Source: Symsagittifera roscoffensis (lineage: Eukaryota > Xenacoelomorpha > Acoela > Convolutidae). From it: 60,000 bases of DNA. Shown here one piece after another: positions 22,544 through 35,100 of the stretch. Numbering within the stretch: position 1 is the first letter of the stretch; each line of letters begins with the position of its first letter. A model generated the notes under the pieces. That model was not told the origin of the DNA. It searched no databases and worked only from the letters and a program-made list of their open reading frames with translations. The stretch is taken from positions 36,399,109 to 36,459,108 of the forward strand of contig NC_087070.1 of assembly GCF_963678635.1 (NCBI RefSeq). The letters run 5' to 3'. The position numbers were made by a program, and so were the translations under genes.

Positions 22544-22766
22544 AGTTGCGTGATTGTGTTAAAGTGTTGAAACCAGTGTACGGAATGCTGCCTCTGTTCG
22601 ATGTGGTCATAATCTGTATGTCCATTCTGGGTCAGCTGGAGTGCAGCTTAGTTTACTTTGATCACAACACCTTGGAGGGATTCCACCGCAGAGTTGTGAC
22701 AGTTGGTTGGAGAAGCACACGCAAAATAGCCATGTTCAACAGCCACTACCTTCACACAGCCACAAG
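22544..22766 (+). CDS. Helicase gene exon 5: SF1 motifs III and IV
   Basis: Encodes residues 739 (split) to 812 plus two bases of 813. The first AG after the pyrimidine tract would bring in a stop, so the acceptor is taken at 22543 (phase 1). VYGMLPLFDVVIICMSILGQ at 750-769 sits where motif III belongs: the Gln-Leu is present (769-770) but the usual Gly-Asp is replaced by Met-Ser. RRVVTVGWRSTRKIAMFNSH at 787-806 is a good match to the SF1 motif IV pattern (NYRS followed by a helix). The donor is ACAAG then GTATAA at 22767, phase 2. Confidence 0.7.
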
Positions 22767-22820
22767 GTATAAAGTCATATCTGAATCGATTACTTCCCGT
22801 ACCCAGTAAATTTTCTAAAA

Positions 22821-23080
22821 CAGATCTGAAATTATCTATTTCAGATCTAAATTTCAGATCTGGAATAGGTTGTGAAATGCTTAAATAACGCATAGATACT
22901 TTAAGGATGGGCTATTTCAGATCTGAAATTTTCTTTTTCTTGGCTATTTCAGATCTGAAATTTTCTTTTTTTGGCTATTTCAGATCTGAAATTTCGTTTT
23001 TCTTGGCTATTTCAGATCTGAAAATTTCTTTTTCTTGGCTATTTCAGATCTGAAAATTTCTTTTTCTTGGCTATTTCTGG
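22821..23080. repeat. 32-bp minisatellite with AGATCT palindrome
   Basis: Starting at 22911, 22942, 22973, 23005, 23037 and 23069, units of 31-32 bp begin ggctatttcagatctgaaa and continue with a T-rich spacer. Each of the first five contains the 14-bp perfect palindrome TTTCAGATCTGAAA. Looser copies lie at 22821-22862. The block starts about 55 bp after the exon 5 donor, at the start of the giant intron. Confidence 0.95.
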
Positions 23081-23235
23081 TCTCAAAAATTTGGTTGATT
23101 TATTTACATTTTTACGTGCAATTCGGTTCAAAATAAGGAAAAATGAAAATCACAATGATGTTTTTAACAAAGTTTTTTTGAATGTTTTTTCCCGATCTTT
23201 GGATCTTGGATTTTTTTGGATCTTGGCGTTTCCAT

Positions 23236-23440
23236 CTACGAAGAATCTAGCTGTTGACCAGGGCAGACATCATCGGCGAATTGGTTCTCCAGCTGTTCTA
23301 GACAATGTGTGTGCATGTATTTAGTCTGATCACAACTGGCATTCGTACAGTACATCTTATTAGCCGTGGTCCCATTGGAGGCTCTGTCAGTACTCTCCTC
23401 ACATGTAATGTCCACCGAAGCACCAATCAGACAGGCCCCA
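23236..23440 (-). CDS. Antisense exon with Headcase-like Cys/His pattern
   Basis: On the minus strand, a good acceptor (GGGTTATTTTTAG, AG at 23441-23442) opens a frame to a TAG at 23236. It encodes GACLIGASVDITCEE, then NKMYCTNASCDQTKYMHTHC and LEQLENQFADD. The spacing C-x4-C-x4-Y-M-H-x2-C-x4-E is the one I know from the Headcase (HECA) N-terminal region, an animal family of regulators of cell growth and differentiation. The exon probably ends at an internal donor (GATGAT then GTCTGC, or CCTG then GTCAAC) before the stop. It lies in intron 5 of the helicase gene, in opposite orientation, so it is a nested gene, a gene fragment or a pseudogene. Partner exons were not firmly identified. Confidence 0.5.
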
Positions 23441-23998
23441 CTAAAAATAACCCTTCATATAAATCAAAAAATAACATTATAGGCAAGATTACAAACAGCT
23501 CCGCCCAACAACGACATGCAAACTGTTTCTAAAATTGATGGCGCCTTAAAGAATTCAATCTTGAGCTTATATGTCGCACTAACTAAAAAGGTGGGTAACA
23601 ACAATCTGATTTAAAAAAGTAACAAAATAACAAAAACAAATCTGTTCACAATAGTTCCGCTTCAAACAAAAATGACCAGTTTAAAAAGCAAAATTTGTCC
23701 GAAGAAAAAAAACCACCCGGAGCACAAATATTCCGTTACTTTCGTTACGAAAGTCGGAGCGAAAAACCACACCGAGCATAAATATTCCGTTTTCTTCGAA
23801 AGTCCGAACAGCTTTTCCGTTTTCTTCGATTTTTATAGTCGCCGGAATTTGAGCTGGCATGAATGAATCTAAGAAAAACGCAACAAAGCTAGCAAGCAAA
23901 ATCAAGAGGCAACGATGAAAAGAGTACCCGAATTGTTTATACGTAGCGCATTAAGTTCTGAATACATCTACCATTTTGCTATTTGGGAAAAAAGGTTA
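23441..23998. other. Sequence between antisense exon and MITE
   Basis: Apart from the possible antisense exon at 23681-23868, nothing recognised. Confidence 0.4.
23681..23868 (-). CDS. Possible antisense first coding exon
   Basis: On the minus strand, an acceptor-like GTTTTTCTTAG (AG at 23869-23870) is followed by an ATG at 23860 and the peptide MPAQIPATIKIEENGKAVR, TFEENGIFMLG. The 3' part contains a tandem repeat of about 50 bp (aacggaatattt at two places) with several GT donors. It may be the start of the same minus-strand gene as the Headcase-like exon 240 bp downstream, but I found no donor in the phase 2 that exon needs. It may also be chance or a pseudogene. Confidence 0.25.
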
Positions 23999-24458
23999 GA
24001 GCAATGCAGGGGCGGATCTAGGATTTTCTCGAGGGGGGGGGGCGGATTTTCAAAAAATTTTCCAAAATTTTGACGACCTTTTTTTTTTTAGGTCGACCAA
24101 ATTGATTTTTATTGTTTATTTTTCGCGCTCTCCCAAAGCACTGTTTTGCCCACATTTTGGCTAAATTTTCTGCGCCGCAGGCAAATTTTTGAAAAAACAG
24201 TCAAAAAAGCCGTTTTTGGGCACTTTTTGAAAAATTTTGACAAAAAAATTGCGTTTTTTTGGCGCGCGCTCCCCCTCAAAAATAGCATATATTGGCGCCG
24301 AAGGCGCCTTTAGAAAAATTTTAGCGTCAGTCGGCCAAAAATGGATTTCTGAAAAAGTATCAAAGGGGGGACCCTTTGGGTCGGCAGGGGGTCAAATCCC
24401 TGAGAGGGGGGCATCCGCCCCCCACCCGCTCCCCCCTAAATCCGCCCCTGGAGCAATG
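23999..24458. mobile_element. hAT-type MITE with 8-bp target-site duplication
   Basis: The element is 24007-24450 (444 bp). It begins CAGGGGCGGATCTAGGAT and ends with the inverse, CTAAATCCGCCCCTG, giving terminal inverted repeats of about 15 bp with one or two mismatches. The 8 bases GAGCAATG occur directly on both sides (23999-24006 and 24451-24458). An 8-bp duplication with CAGGGGCGG-type ends is what hAT elements make. No transposase is encoded, so it is non-autonomous. The G-rich left and C-rich right subterminal parts could pair with each other. The exact duplication suggests recent insertion. Confidence 0.92.
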
Positions 24459-24507
24459 CTAATAAATCCAGCGTCTGAACAAATAATACATTTGTAGGCA
24501 ACTTTCT

Positions 24508-26650
24508 GGTCACATCAAGTGTTGGGAAAAATATTGTCTATACTGTTTTTCTTTTTGTTCCAACGGCAAATTAGATCATCCAAAATTAACTACTAAAGCA
24601 CAATCTTTTCATTAATACGTTACCACACGTTAATTACTCAAAATGGTAGTCACAAGTAATTGTGATTACTTTTTCAAAATAATGAGATCGATTCGATTTT
24701 CCTCATTATTATTATCTCAAAAATCCATAATTTATCCCCATATATCAATTTTTTGGAAGGGGGAGGGGTGGATTGTACAGTTGATCCTAAATTTCAATTT
24801 ATTTGATGACCAATCAGATGGCCAAAAATCAAGCGCTAATTTTCCCATCAAAAATATATACTTCAAATGCGAGAACACTGAGTTAGTTCTCATAGAGCTT
24901 TACAGATGGGATAAATAATGAGGTAATAATGAGCATTCAAGCAGTAAAATTTCAACTTAATCATTGAAGTAAATTTGAAATTAAGCTACCTTGAAAACAA
25001 ACGACGTTTTTTTCTTTTTTTCATAAAATTACTATAAAAACAATTTCATATTTTTATTTCAAAAAAAAATGACTTAAGTACGTACTTGGTCTGAAAAAAA
25101 AACAAAAAAAAACAAAAAAAAACAGAAAATTTGCACCATACAAGACAAATTATAAATTTTTAGAAAAGCAGACAGAATTATTTTGACCAGCTTGAACAAT
25201 ATTCCTACTCAGAGCTGAAAATCAAAAAGTTATCTGTGTTGTTTTTTCAAGTTATGCGGATTTGAATTTGGGACCACTTTGGTCAGTTTGGGATAAATGA
25301 CGACTTTTTATACTATTTCACCAAACTCAGCAAATTGAATCGTTCCAAAATGAAATGAAGCAAGGCCTTTGATATGTGAGGTTACCAGAAGCAAACTAAA
25401 TTTATATTGCGACTAATGTGTATATTTAAAAAAGTGTACGAAAAAAAGTTTTTTCCTAGAAAACGTCTCATTTTTGTCAGTAAAAACCTCTATTTAGGCG
25501 TCAAATAACAGTCGGAACATGCACATAAATTTACTATAAAAACAATTTCATACTTTTTTTGAAAAAAAAAAGATGAATTAAGTACGTACTTGGTCTGAAA
25601 AAAAAACAAAACAAAAAACAAAAAAAACCAGAAAATTTGCACCATATAAGACAAATTATAAATTTTTAGAAAAGCAGACAGAATTATTTTGAACAGCTTG
25701 AACAATATTCCTACTCAGAGCTGAAAATCAAAAATTTATCTGTTTTGTTTTTTCAAGTAATGCGGATTTGAATTTGGGACCACTTTGGTCAGTTTGGGAT
25801 AAATGACGACTTTTTATACTATTTCACCAAACTCAGCAAATTCAATTGTTCCAAAATGAAATGAAGCAATGCCTTTGATATGTGAGGTTACCAGAAGCAA
25901 ACTAGATTTATATTGCGCGTGTTGTGTATATTTAAAAAAACGTTCGAAAAAAAGTTTTTTCTTCGAAAACGTTCTCATTTTGTCAGTAAAAACTTTTGTT
26001 TAGGCTCAAATGGAAGTCGGAACATGCACTGCTATGTCGTTAAACCAGCAAGCATGCTTCTTTTTTGGAGAGATAGCTTGTCAAAAGGAATTGCGAGTTT
26101 ATGTTCGGGGTGGCTCACTCATAGAGTAAATTCAGATGAGGCACACCGACTGATTGTCACGCCATCTTATTTTCGGCCGGATAGATTCGTGCAGCTTCTT
26201 AGTCTAATACCAATCCTTATTTTACTCTTGTATCTCCTAGTATCGATAGATCTAGTGTATACTGGTATTTGCAAGGCTAGTTAACAGGAATTGTCTGGGA
26301 GAAGAGCAACTCTTTGCTAAGTTAAATTTACTCTATTCTGGCGGAAACTATGAATAGTTTCAGCCTAACAAATTATTGCGAGTGCTAGTTATGGATCATG
26401 ATTGATTATTTTTATGTATTTTACTGAGATTTTTTGTCAAGAATGTAATAGGGTAAAATAGGAACTTTTTTCGAGCTGGTTCCAAATAAGTTGCTACGCG
26501 GCAATGTTTCTTCTTGCAACTGATAAACTTCAAGTACACTACTAGACAAAAACAAACTTAAATGGACATTCATAGTACTTAAAGCGCTCTTCCAATAACA
26601 TTTTGAGAACAATTTGCTTGGCATTTTAAGAAAAATTTTGAATAAACGAC
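24508..26650. repeat. Satellite X, first and longest copy (X1)
   Basis: Starts with ctggtcacatcaagtgttgg about 50 bp after the MITE and runs into Y sequence near 26650. It has the full 5' part, unlike the X copies at 26.9 and 32.3 kb, and an internal duplication of about 502 bp (25022-25523 and 25524-26025). It contains an open frame at 25913-26284 that is shared with the other X copies, and a hairpin at 26344-26361 (GAAACTAT, two bases, ATAGTTTC). Confidence 0.85.
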
Positions 26651-27570
26651 CCAGGACTATTAGAAATTTTTGAAAAAAAACTAACCATTTTAATTAAGCT
26701 AAACAGTGAAGAACTTCGGTTACTCATCCTTCACTTGAACCTTCTTCTTAGATGACCCATGCTAAAACCTTTAACAAGTTAGTAAGTCAAAAAACAGTAT
26801 CTAGCGATCTACTTGTGTTCTAATTTTACCTGAACCTTGTAGATTGATTTACTATTCTCAAACCCGTGGCCAAAAATCAAGCGCTAAATTTCCCAACAAA
26901 AATATATGCTTCAAATGCGAGAACACTGAGTTATTTCTCAAAGAGCCACTACAGATGGGATAAATAATGAGGTAATAATGAGCATTCAAGCAGTAAAATT
27001 TCAACTTAATCATTGAAGTAAATTTGAAATTAAGCTACCTTGAAAACAAACGACTTTTTTTTCTTTTTTTCATAAATTTACTATAAAAACAATTTCATAC
27101 TTTTTTTGAAAAAAAAAGATGAATTAAGTACGTACTTGGTCTGAAAAAAAAACAAAACAAAAAACAAAAAAAACCAGAAAATTTGCACCATATAAGACAA
27201 ATTATAAATTTTTAGAAAAGCAGACAGAATTATTTTGAACAGCTTGAACAATATTCCTACTCAGAGCTGAAAATCAAAAAGTTATCTGTTTTGTTTTTTC
27301 AAGTAATGTGGATTTGAATTTGGGACCACTTTGGTCAGTTTGGGATAAATGACGACTTTTTATACTATTTCACCAAACTCAGCAAATTGAATCGTTCCAA
27401 AATGAAATGAAGCAAGGCCTTTGATATGTGAGGTTACCAGAAGCAAACTAGATTTATATTGCGACTAATGTGTATATTTAAAAAAGTGTACGAAAAAAAG
27501 TTTTTTCCTAGAAAACGTCTCATTTTTGTCAGTAAAAACCTCTATTTAGGCGTCAAATAACAGTCGGAAC

Positions 27571-27831
27571 ATGCACTGCTATGTTCTGAAACCGGCAAGC
27601 ATGCTTCCTTTTTGGAGAGATAGCTTGTCAAAAGGAATTGTGAGTTTACGTTTGGGGTGGCTCACTCATAGAGTAAATTCAGATGAGGCACACCGACTAA
27701 TTGTCACGCCATCTTATTTTCGGCCGGATAGATTCGTGCAGCTTCTTAGTCTAATACCAATCCTTATTTTACTTTTGTATCTCCTAGTCTCAATAGATCT
27801 AGTGTATACTGGTATTTGCAAGGCTAGATAA
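27571..27831 (+). other. Recurrent 86-codon open frame of satellite X
   Basis: Open in three X copies (25913-26284, 27571-27831, 33006-33266; the last two encode the same peptide) and shortened by a one-base loss in the five array copies. The peptide has a charged first half (FWRDSLSKG, RPDRFVQ) and a hydrophobic end (LLSLIPILILLLYLLVSID) that could span a membrane. Identity between copies simply follows recent DNA duplication, so coding is unproven. Confidence 0.2.
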
Positions 27832-30003
27832 CAGGAAGTGTTTGGGAGAAGAGCAACTCCTTGCTAAGTTAAATTTACTCTATTCTGGCGGAAACTATGA
27901 ATAGTTTCAGCCTAACAAATTATTGTGAGTGTTAGTTATGGATCATGATTGATTATTTTTATGTATTTTACTGAGATAGTTTGTCAAGAATGTAATAGGG
28001 TAAAAAAGGAACTTTTTTTGAGCTGGTTCCAAATAAGTTGCTACACGGCAATGTTTCTTCTTGCAACTGATAAACTTCAAGTACACAACTAGACAAAAAC
28101 AAACGCAAATGGAAATTCATAGTACTTAAAGCGCTCTTCCAATAACATTTTGACAACCATTTGCTTGGCATTTTAACAAAAATTTTGAATAAACGACCCA
28201 GAACTATTAAAAATGTTTGAAAAAAACTAACCACTTTAATTAAGCTAAACAGTGAAGAACTTCGGTTACTCATCCTTCACTTGAACCCTTCCTCTTAGAC
28301 GACCCATGCTAAAACCTTTAACAAGTTAGTAAGTCAAAAAACAGCATCTAGCGATCCACTTGTGTTCTAATTATACCTGAACCTTGTGGATTGATTTAAT
28401 ATTCTCAAACCCGTGATCACAAATTGCAACTCTAGGTAGGATTAAGTAGGTACCTCATAGACTAAAACCTACTCACGAGAAAATTATTTTACGCCAATTT
28501 TTCAAACAATACCAGAAATACCAGGTATTGCATGAAGACCAAGATCGTGGCGCGAAATACAACCAGGAATCGGACCACTCTGCTACATGATAGTACGACG
28601 AAAACCGGAACAAACTTTTCTATTTAGAGTACTTTATGCAGTAAATTCAAGTTTTTTTTTAACTTAAAAAATTTTGAACAAAAAATTCTTCAACAACTTT
28701 ACTGGTGCTAATTCTACTATCTATAAACTAACGACTGATAAAAAGAACGCAAGTCGTTCCTTCTAAAAAACTGCAGTAAATCAATCTTTCAGTAAAAATT
28801 TTATTAAATACAAAATACAACAATTAGTTAGTACAAAAATCAAGGTTAGTTTCATAAATTAACTGATTTTTTTTCATTCCAGCTTCATCACGTAAAACAT
28901 AACAGCAAATAATCAAGAAATGAAACTCATCAAAAACTTTAAATTACATTTTTTTAACTCCAAACTTTTAAGTTAAAATTTTTCAAGGCTTATCCTTGCT
29001 TGCAATACCTCATTTTTTTTAACAGATCATCAAGGTTTTCCTCGGATCTTTAATTTCAATTAAAACTAAATCTAATTTATTTTATAACTGCTCATCAATG
29101 CTTTCCTTGGATCAAATCAGAACAATTGTGTTCTCCCCATCCCAAATTTTTAAAAAGTTTCTAATTACATTAAACGTCGATTCACTACTCGACCTTTATA
29201 CACGACCCAAGACTATTAGAAATTTTTGAAAAAAAACTAAACATTTTAATTAAGCTAAACAGTGAAAAACTTCAGTTACTCATCCTTCACTTGAGCATTT
29301 CCTCTTAGATGACCCAGGCTAAAACCTTTAACAAGTTACTAAGTCAAAAAAACAGAATCTAGCCACCTACTTGTGTTCTAATTTTACCTGAACCTTGTGG
29401 ATTGATTTACTATTCTCTAACCCTGGATCACAAATCACAACCCCTAGGTAGGATTAAGTAGGTACCTCATAGATTAAAATTTATTCACGAGAAAGTAACA
29501 TTACTCCAAACTTTCAAACAGTATCAGAAATACCAGGTAGGAAAAAAGACCAAGATCGTGGCACGAAATACCACCAGGAATCGGATCACTCTGCTATATA
29601 TATATGATAATACGACGGAAACCGGAACAAACTTTTCTATTTAGAATACTTTAAGCAATTGTTTTAAATTTTCGTTTACTAACATGAAAATAATTTGAAG
29701 AAAAAATTCTCAACAACCCTACTGGTGCTAAATTTACTAACTATACACTAACGACTGATTAAAAAAACACAAGTCGTTCCTCCAAAAAATATGCAGGAAA
29801 TCAAAATTTTTCAATAAATACTTCAATAAATACAAAATACAAAAATTAGTTACGACAAAAATCATTGTTGGTTTCATAAATTAACTAATTTATCTCTTTC
29901 CAGCTTCATCACGTAAGACATAACAGCAAAATTCAAGAAATGTATCTCATCAAAATCTTAAAATTTTAAATTTTCTCTAACTCAAAATTTTAAAGTAAAA
30001 ATT

Positions 30004-30140
30004 TATCAAGGCTTATCCTTGATTCCAATACCTCGTTTTTCCTTCATTAACAGATCATCAAGGTTTTCCTTGGATCTTTAATTTCTATTAAAACTAAATC
30101 TAATGTGTTTTATAACTGATCATCAAGGCTTTCCTTGGAT
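30004..30140. repeat. Three CAAGG/CCTTG stem-loops typical of each Y unit
   Basis: One Y unit is given as the example. TCAAGG-cttat-CCTTGA lies at 30006-30022, CAAGG-tttt-CCTTG at 30059-30072 and CAAGG-cttt-CCTTG at 30124-30137. The same three stems, with small changes, recur in the other Y units (for example near 28986, 31026, 34423, 35447, 36466, 38508 and 39355 for the first). Each unit also has AACGACT and AGTCGTT about 15 bases apart (first at about 28729). Confidence 0.8.
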
Positions 30141-32186
30141 CAAATCAGAACAATTTTGTTCTCTCCATCCGTTAATTTTAAAAAGTGTCTTACGACCTCA
30201 AACGTCGATTCACTACGCATCCTTTATAAACGACCCAGGACTATAAGGAGTTTTTGAAAAAAAACTAACCATTTTAATTGAGCTAAACAAAGAAGAACTT
30301 CGGTTAATTGTCCTTCACTTGAGCCCTTCCTCTTAGATGACCCAGGTTGAAACCTTTAACAAGTTATTAAGTCAAAAAAAACAGTATCTAGTGATCTACT
30401 TGTGTTCTAAATAAACCTGAAACTTGTGGATTGATTTACTATTCTCCAACCCCCGATCTCAAATCACAATCCCTAGGTAGGATTAAGTAGGTACCTCATA
30501 GAATAAAACTTATTCACGAGAAAGTAAGTTTACGCCAAATTTTCAAACAATACCACAAATACCAGGTACTGAAAGAAGACCAAGATCGTGGCGTGAAATA
30601 CAGCCAGGAATCGGAACACTCTGCTTCATGATAGTACGACAAAAACCGAAACAAAATTTTTTATTTTGAGTAATTTAAGCAGTAGATTTAAATTTTCCTT
30701 TACTAACATGAAAATAATTTGAAGAAAACATTCTTCAACAACCTTACTGGTGCTAAATCTACTATCTATACTCTAACGACTGATAAAAAGAACACAAGTC
30801 GTTGCATCTGAAAATCAGCAGGAAATCAAATTTTTCATTGAATACTTTTTGAAATACAAAATACAATAATTAGTTACGACAAAAATCATTGTTAGTTTCA
30901 TAAATTAACTGATTTGTCTCATTCCAGCTTCATCACTTAAGTCATAACAGCTAAATTCAAGAAACGAATCTCATCAAAACCTTAAAGTTTAAGTTTTCTT
31001 CAACTCAAAGTTATAAATAAAATATATCAAGGCTTATCCTTGCTTCCCATACCTCACTTTTCCTTCATTAACAGATCATCAAGGTTTTCCTTGGATCTTT
31101 AATTTCAATTAAAACTAAATCTAATGTGTTTTATAACTGATCATCAAGGCTTTCCTTGGATCAAATCAGAACAATTTTGTTCTTCCCATCTCATAATTTT
31201 GAAAATTGTCTAACGACCTCAAACAACGATTCACTACCCAACCGTTATAAACGACCCAGGACTAATAGAAATAGACTAAACAGTGAAGAACTTCGGTTAC
31301 TCAACCTTCATTTGAGCCCTTCCCCTTAGATGACCCAGGCTAAAACCTTTAACAAGTTAGTAAGTCAAAAAACAGCATCCAGCGATCCACTTGTGTTCTA
31401 ATTATACCTGAACCTTGTTCCTGAAACGACAAATTATAGGTTTTGAAAGAAGACCAAGATCGTGGCGCAAAATACAACCAAATCAAATCAGACCACTCTG
31501 CTACATGATAGTACGACGGAAACCGGAACAAATTTTTCTATATAGGGTACATATTTTTCAACAATTTTTCTGGTCTAATTTTACTATCTATACACTAACG
31601 ACTGATAAAAAAAACACATGTCGTTCCCCTTAAAAATCTGCAGTAAATCAAATTTTTAAATAAACACTTTATTAAATACGACATACAAAAAAAAGTTAGT
31701 ACAAAAATCATTGTTAGTTTCATAAATAACTTATTTTTCTCATTCCATTTTCATCACGTAAAACATAACAGCAAGAATTTAAGAAACGAATCTCATCAAA
31801 ATCTTAAAACTTTAAATTTTCTTCAATTCCAAATTTTTAAATTGAAATTTTTCAAGGCTTATCCTTGCTTCCAGTACCTCACTTTTCATTAACAGATCAT
31901 CAAGGTTCTTCTTGGATCTTTAATTTCAATTAAAACTAAATCTAATTTTAATATAACTGATCATCAATGCTTTCCATGAAACAAATCAGAACAATTTGTT
32001 AATTTGTTTTTCCCATCCCATAACTTTAAAAAGTGTCTAACGACCTCAAACGTCGATTCACTACCCAACCTTTATAAACGACCCAGGACTATTAGAAATT
32101 TTTGAAAAAAAACTAACCATTTTAATTAGGCTAAACAGTGAAGAACTTCGGTTACTCATCCTTCATTTTAGCCCGTCCTCTTAGAT

Positions 32187-35100
32187 GACCCAGGCTAAAA
32201 CCTTTAACAAGTAAGTAAGTCAAAAAAACAGTATCTAGCGATCTACTTGTGTTCTAATTTTACCTGAACCTTGTAGATTGATTTACTATTCTCAAACCCG
32301 TGGCCAAAAATCAAGCGCTAATTTTCCCAACAAAAATATATACTTCAAATGCGAGAACACTGAGTTAGTTCTCATAGAGCTTTACAGATGGGATAAATAA
32401 TGAGGTAATAATGAGCATTCAAGCAGTAAAATTTCAACTTAATCATTATTGAAGTAAATTTGAAATTAAGCTACCTTGAAAACAAACGACGTTTTTTTCT
32501 TTTTTTCATAAAATTACTATAAAAACAATTTCATATTTTTATTTCAAAAAAAATGACTTAAGTACGTACTTGGTCTGAAAAAAAAAAACAAAAAAAAAAC
32601 AAAAAAAACCAGAAAATTTGCACCATATAAGACAAATTATAAATTTTTAGAAAAGCAGACAGAATTATTTTGACCAGCTTGAACAATATTCCTACTCAGA
32701 GCTGAAAATCAAAAAGTTATCTGTGTTGTTTTTTCAAGTTATGTGGATTTGAATTTGGGACCACTTTGGTCAGTTTGGGATAAATGACGACTTTTTATAC
32801 TATTTCACCAAACTCAGCAAATTGAATCGTTCCAAAATGAAATGAAGCAAGGCCTTTGATATGTGAGGTTACCAGAAGCAAACTAGATTTATATTGCGAC
32901 TAATGTGTATATTTAAAAAAGTGTACGAAAAAAAGTTTTTTCCTAGAAAACGTCTCATTTTTGTCAGTAAAAACCTCTATTTAGGCGTCAAATAACAGTC
33001 GGAACATGCACTGCTATGTTCTGAAACCGGCAAGCATGCTTCCTTTTTGGAGAGATAGCTTGTCAAAAGGAATTGTGAGTTTACGTTTGGGGTGGCTCAC
33101 TCATAGAGTAAATTCAGATGAGGCACACCGACTAATTGTCACGCCATCTTATTTTCGGCCGGATAGATTCGTGCAGCTTCTTAGTCTAATACCAATCCTT
33201 ATTTTACTCTTGTATCTCCTAGTCTCAATAGATCTAGTGTATACTGGTATTTGCAAGGCTAGATAACAGGAAGTGTTTGGGAGAAGAGCAACTCCTTGCT
33301 AAGTTAAATTTACTCTATTCTGGCGGAAACTATGAATAGTTTCAGCCTAACAAATTATTGTGAGTGTTAGTTATGGATCATGATTGATTATTTTTATGTA
33401 TTTTACTGAGATAGTTTGTCAAGAATGTAATAGGGTAAAAAAGGAACTTTTTTTGAGCTGGTTCCAAATAAGTTGCTACACGGCAATGTTTCTTCTTGCA
33501 ACTGATAAACTTCAAGTACACTACTAGACAAAAACAAACTTAAATGGACATTCATAGTACTTAAAGCGCTCTTCCAATAACATTTTGAGAACAATTTGCT
33601 TGGCATTTTAACAAAAATTTTGAATAAACGACCCAGGACTATTAGAAATGTTTGAAAAAAACTAACCATTTTAATTAAGCTAAACAGTGAAGAACTTCGG
33701 TTACTCATCCTTCACTTGAACCTTCTTCTTAGATGACCCATGCTAAAACCTTTAACAAGTTAGTAAGTCAAAAAACAGCATCTAGCGATCCACTTGTGTT
33801 CTAATTATACCTGAACCTTGTGGATTGATTTAATATTCTCAAACCCGTGATCACAAATCGCAACCCCTAGGAGGATTAAGTAGGTACCTCATAGACTAAA
33901 ACCTATTCACGAGAAAGTTACTTTACGCCAATTTTTCAAACAATACCAGAAATACCAGGTATTGTATGAAGACCAAGATCGTGGCGCGAAATACAGTCAG
34001 GAATCGGACCACTCTGCTACATGATAGTACGACGAAAACCGGAACAAACTTTTCTATTTACAGTACTTCATGCAGTAAATTCAAGTTTTTATTTACTAAC
34101 TTGAAAATAATTTGAACAAAAAATTCTTCAACAACTTTACTGTTGCTAATTCGACTATCTATACACTAACGACTGATAAAAAGAACACAAGTCGTTCCTC
34201 CTAAAAATCTGCATTAAATCAAATTTTTCAGTAAATATTTTATTAAATACAAAATACAACAATTAGTTAGTACAAAAATCAAGGTTAGTTTCATAAATTA
34301 ACTGATTTTTTTCATTCCAGCTTCATCACGTAATACATAACAGCAAAAAATCAAGAAATGAAACTCATCAAAACCTTAAAATTTCTTTTTCTTAAACTCC
34401 AAACTTTTAAGTTAAAATTTTTCAAGGCTTATCCTTGCTTGCAATACCTCGATTTTTTTAACAGATCATCAAGGTTTTCCGCGGATCTTTAATTTCAATT
34501 AAAACTAAATCTAATTTGTTTTATAACTGATCATCAAGCTTTCCTTGGATCAAATCAGAACAATTTTGTTCTCCCCATCCCTTAATTTTAAAAAGTGTCT
34601 TACGACCTCAAACGTCGATTCACTACCCAACCTTTATACACGACCCAGGACTATTAGGAGTTTTTGAGAAAAACTAACCATTTTAATTGAGCTAAACAGT
34701 GAAAAACTTCGGTTACTCATCCTTCACTTGAGCATTTCCTCTTAGATGACCCAGGCTAAAATTTTTAACAAGTTACTAAGTCAAAAAAACAGTATCTAGC
34801 TATCTACTTGTGTTCTAATTTTACCTGAACCTTGTGGATTGATTTACTATTCTCTAACCCTTGATCACAAATCACAACCCCTAGGTAGGATTAAGTGGTA
34901 CCTCATAGATTGAAACTTATTCACTAGAAAGTAAGATTACTCCAAACTTTCAAACAATATCAGAAATACCAGGTACTGAAAGAAGACCAAGATCGTGGCA
35001 CGAAAAACAACCAGGAATCGGATCACTCTGCTACATAATAGTACGACGGAAACCGGAACAAACTTTTCTATTTAGAATACTTTAAGCAATTGTTTTAAAT

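Larger units (their letters stand above)
26755..32186. repeat. Satellite block 1: X followed by Y units
   Basis: Measured from the gaccca(g/t)gct landmark, the steps are 1546 (a Y start, a 5'-truncated X at about 26869-28170, and a Y end), 1010, 1028, 993 and 855. The last Y is a short variant lacking about 165 bp and marked by accttgttcctgaaac. The Y-to-X junction (acccgtgg then ccaaaaatcaagcgct) is the same as in block 2, so the junction arose once and was copied. X here is 5'-truncated by about 320 bp compared with X1. Confidence 0.9.
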
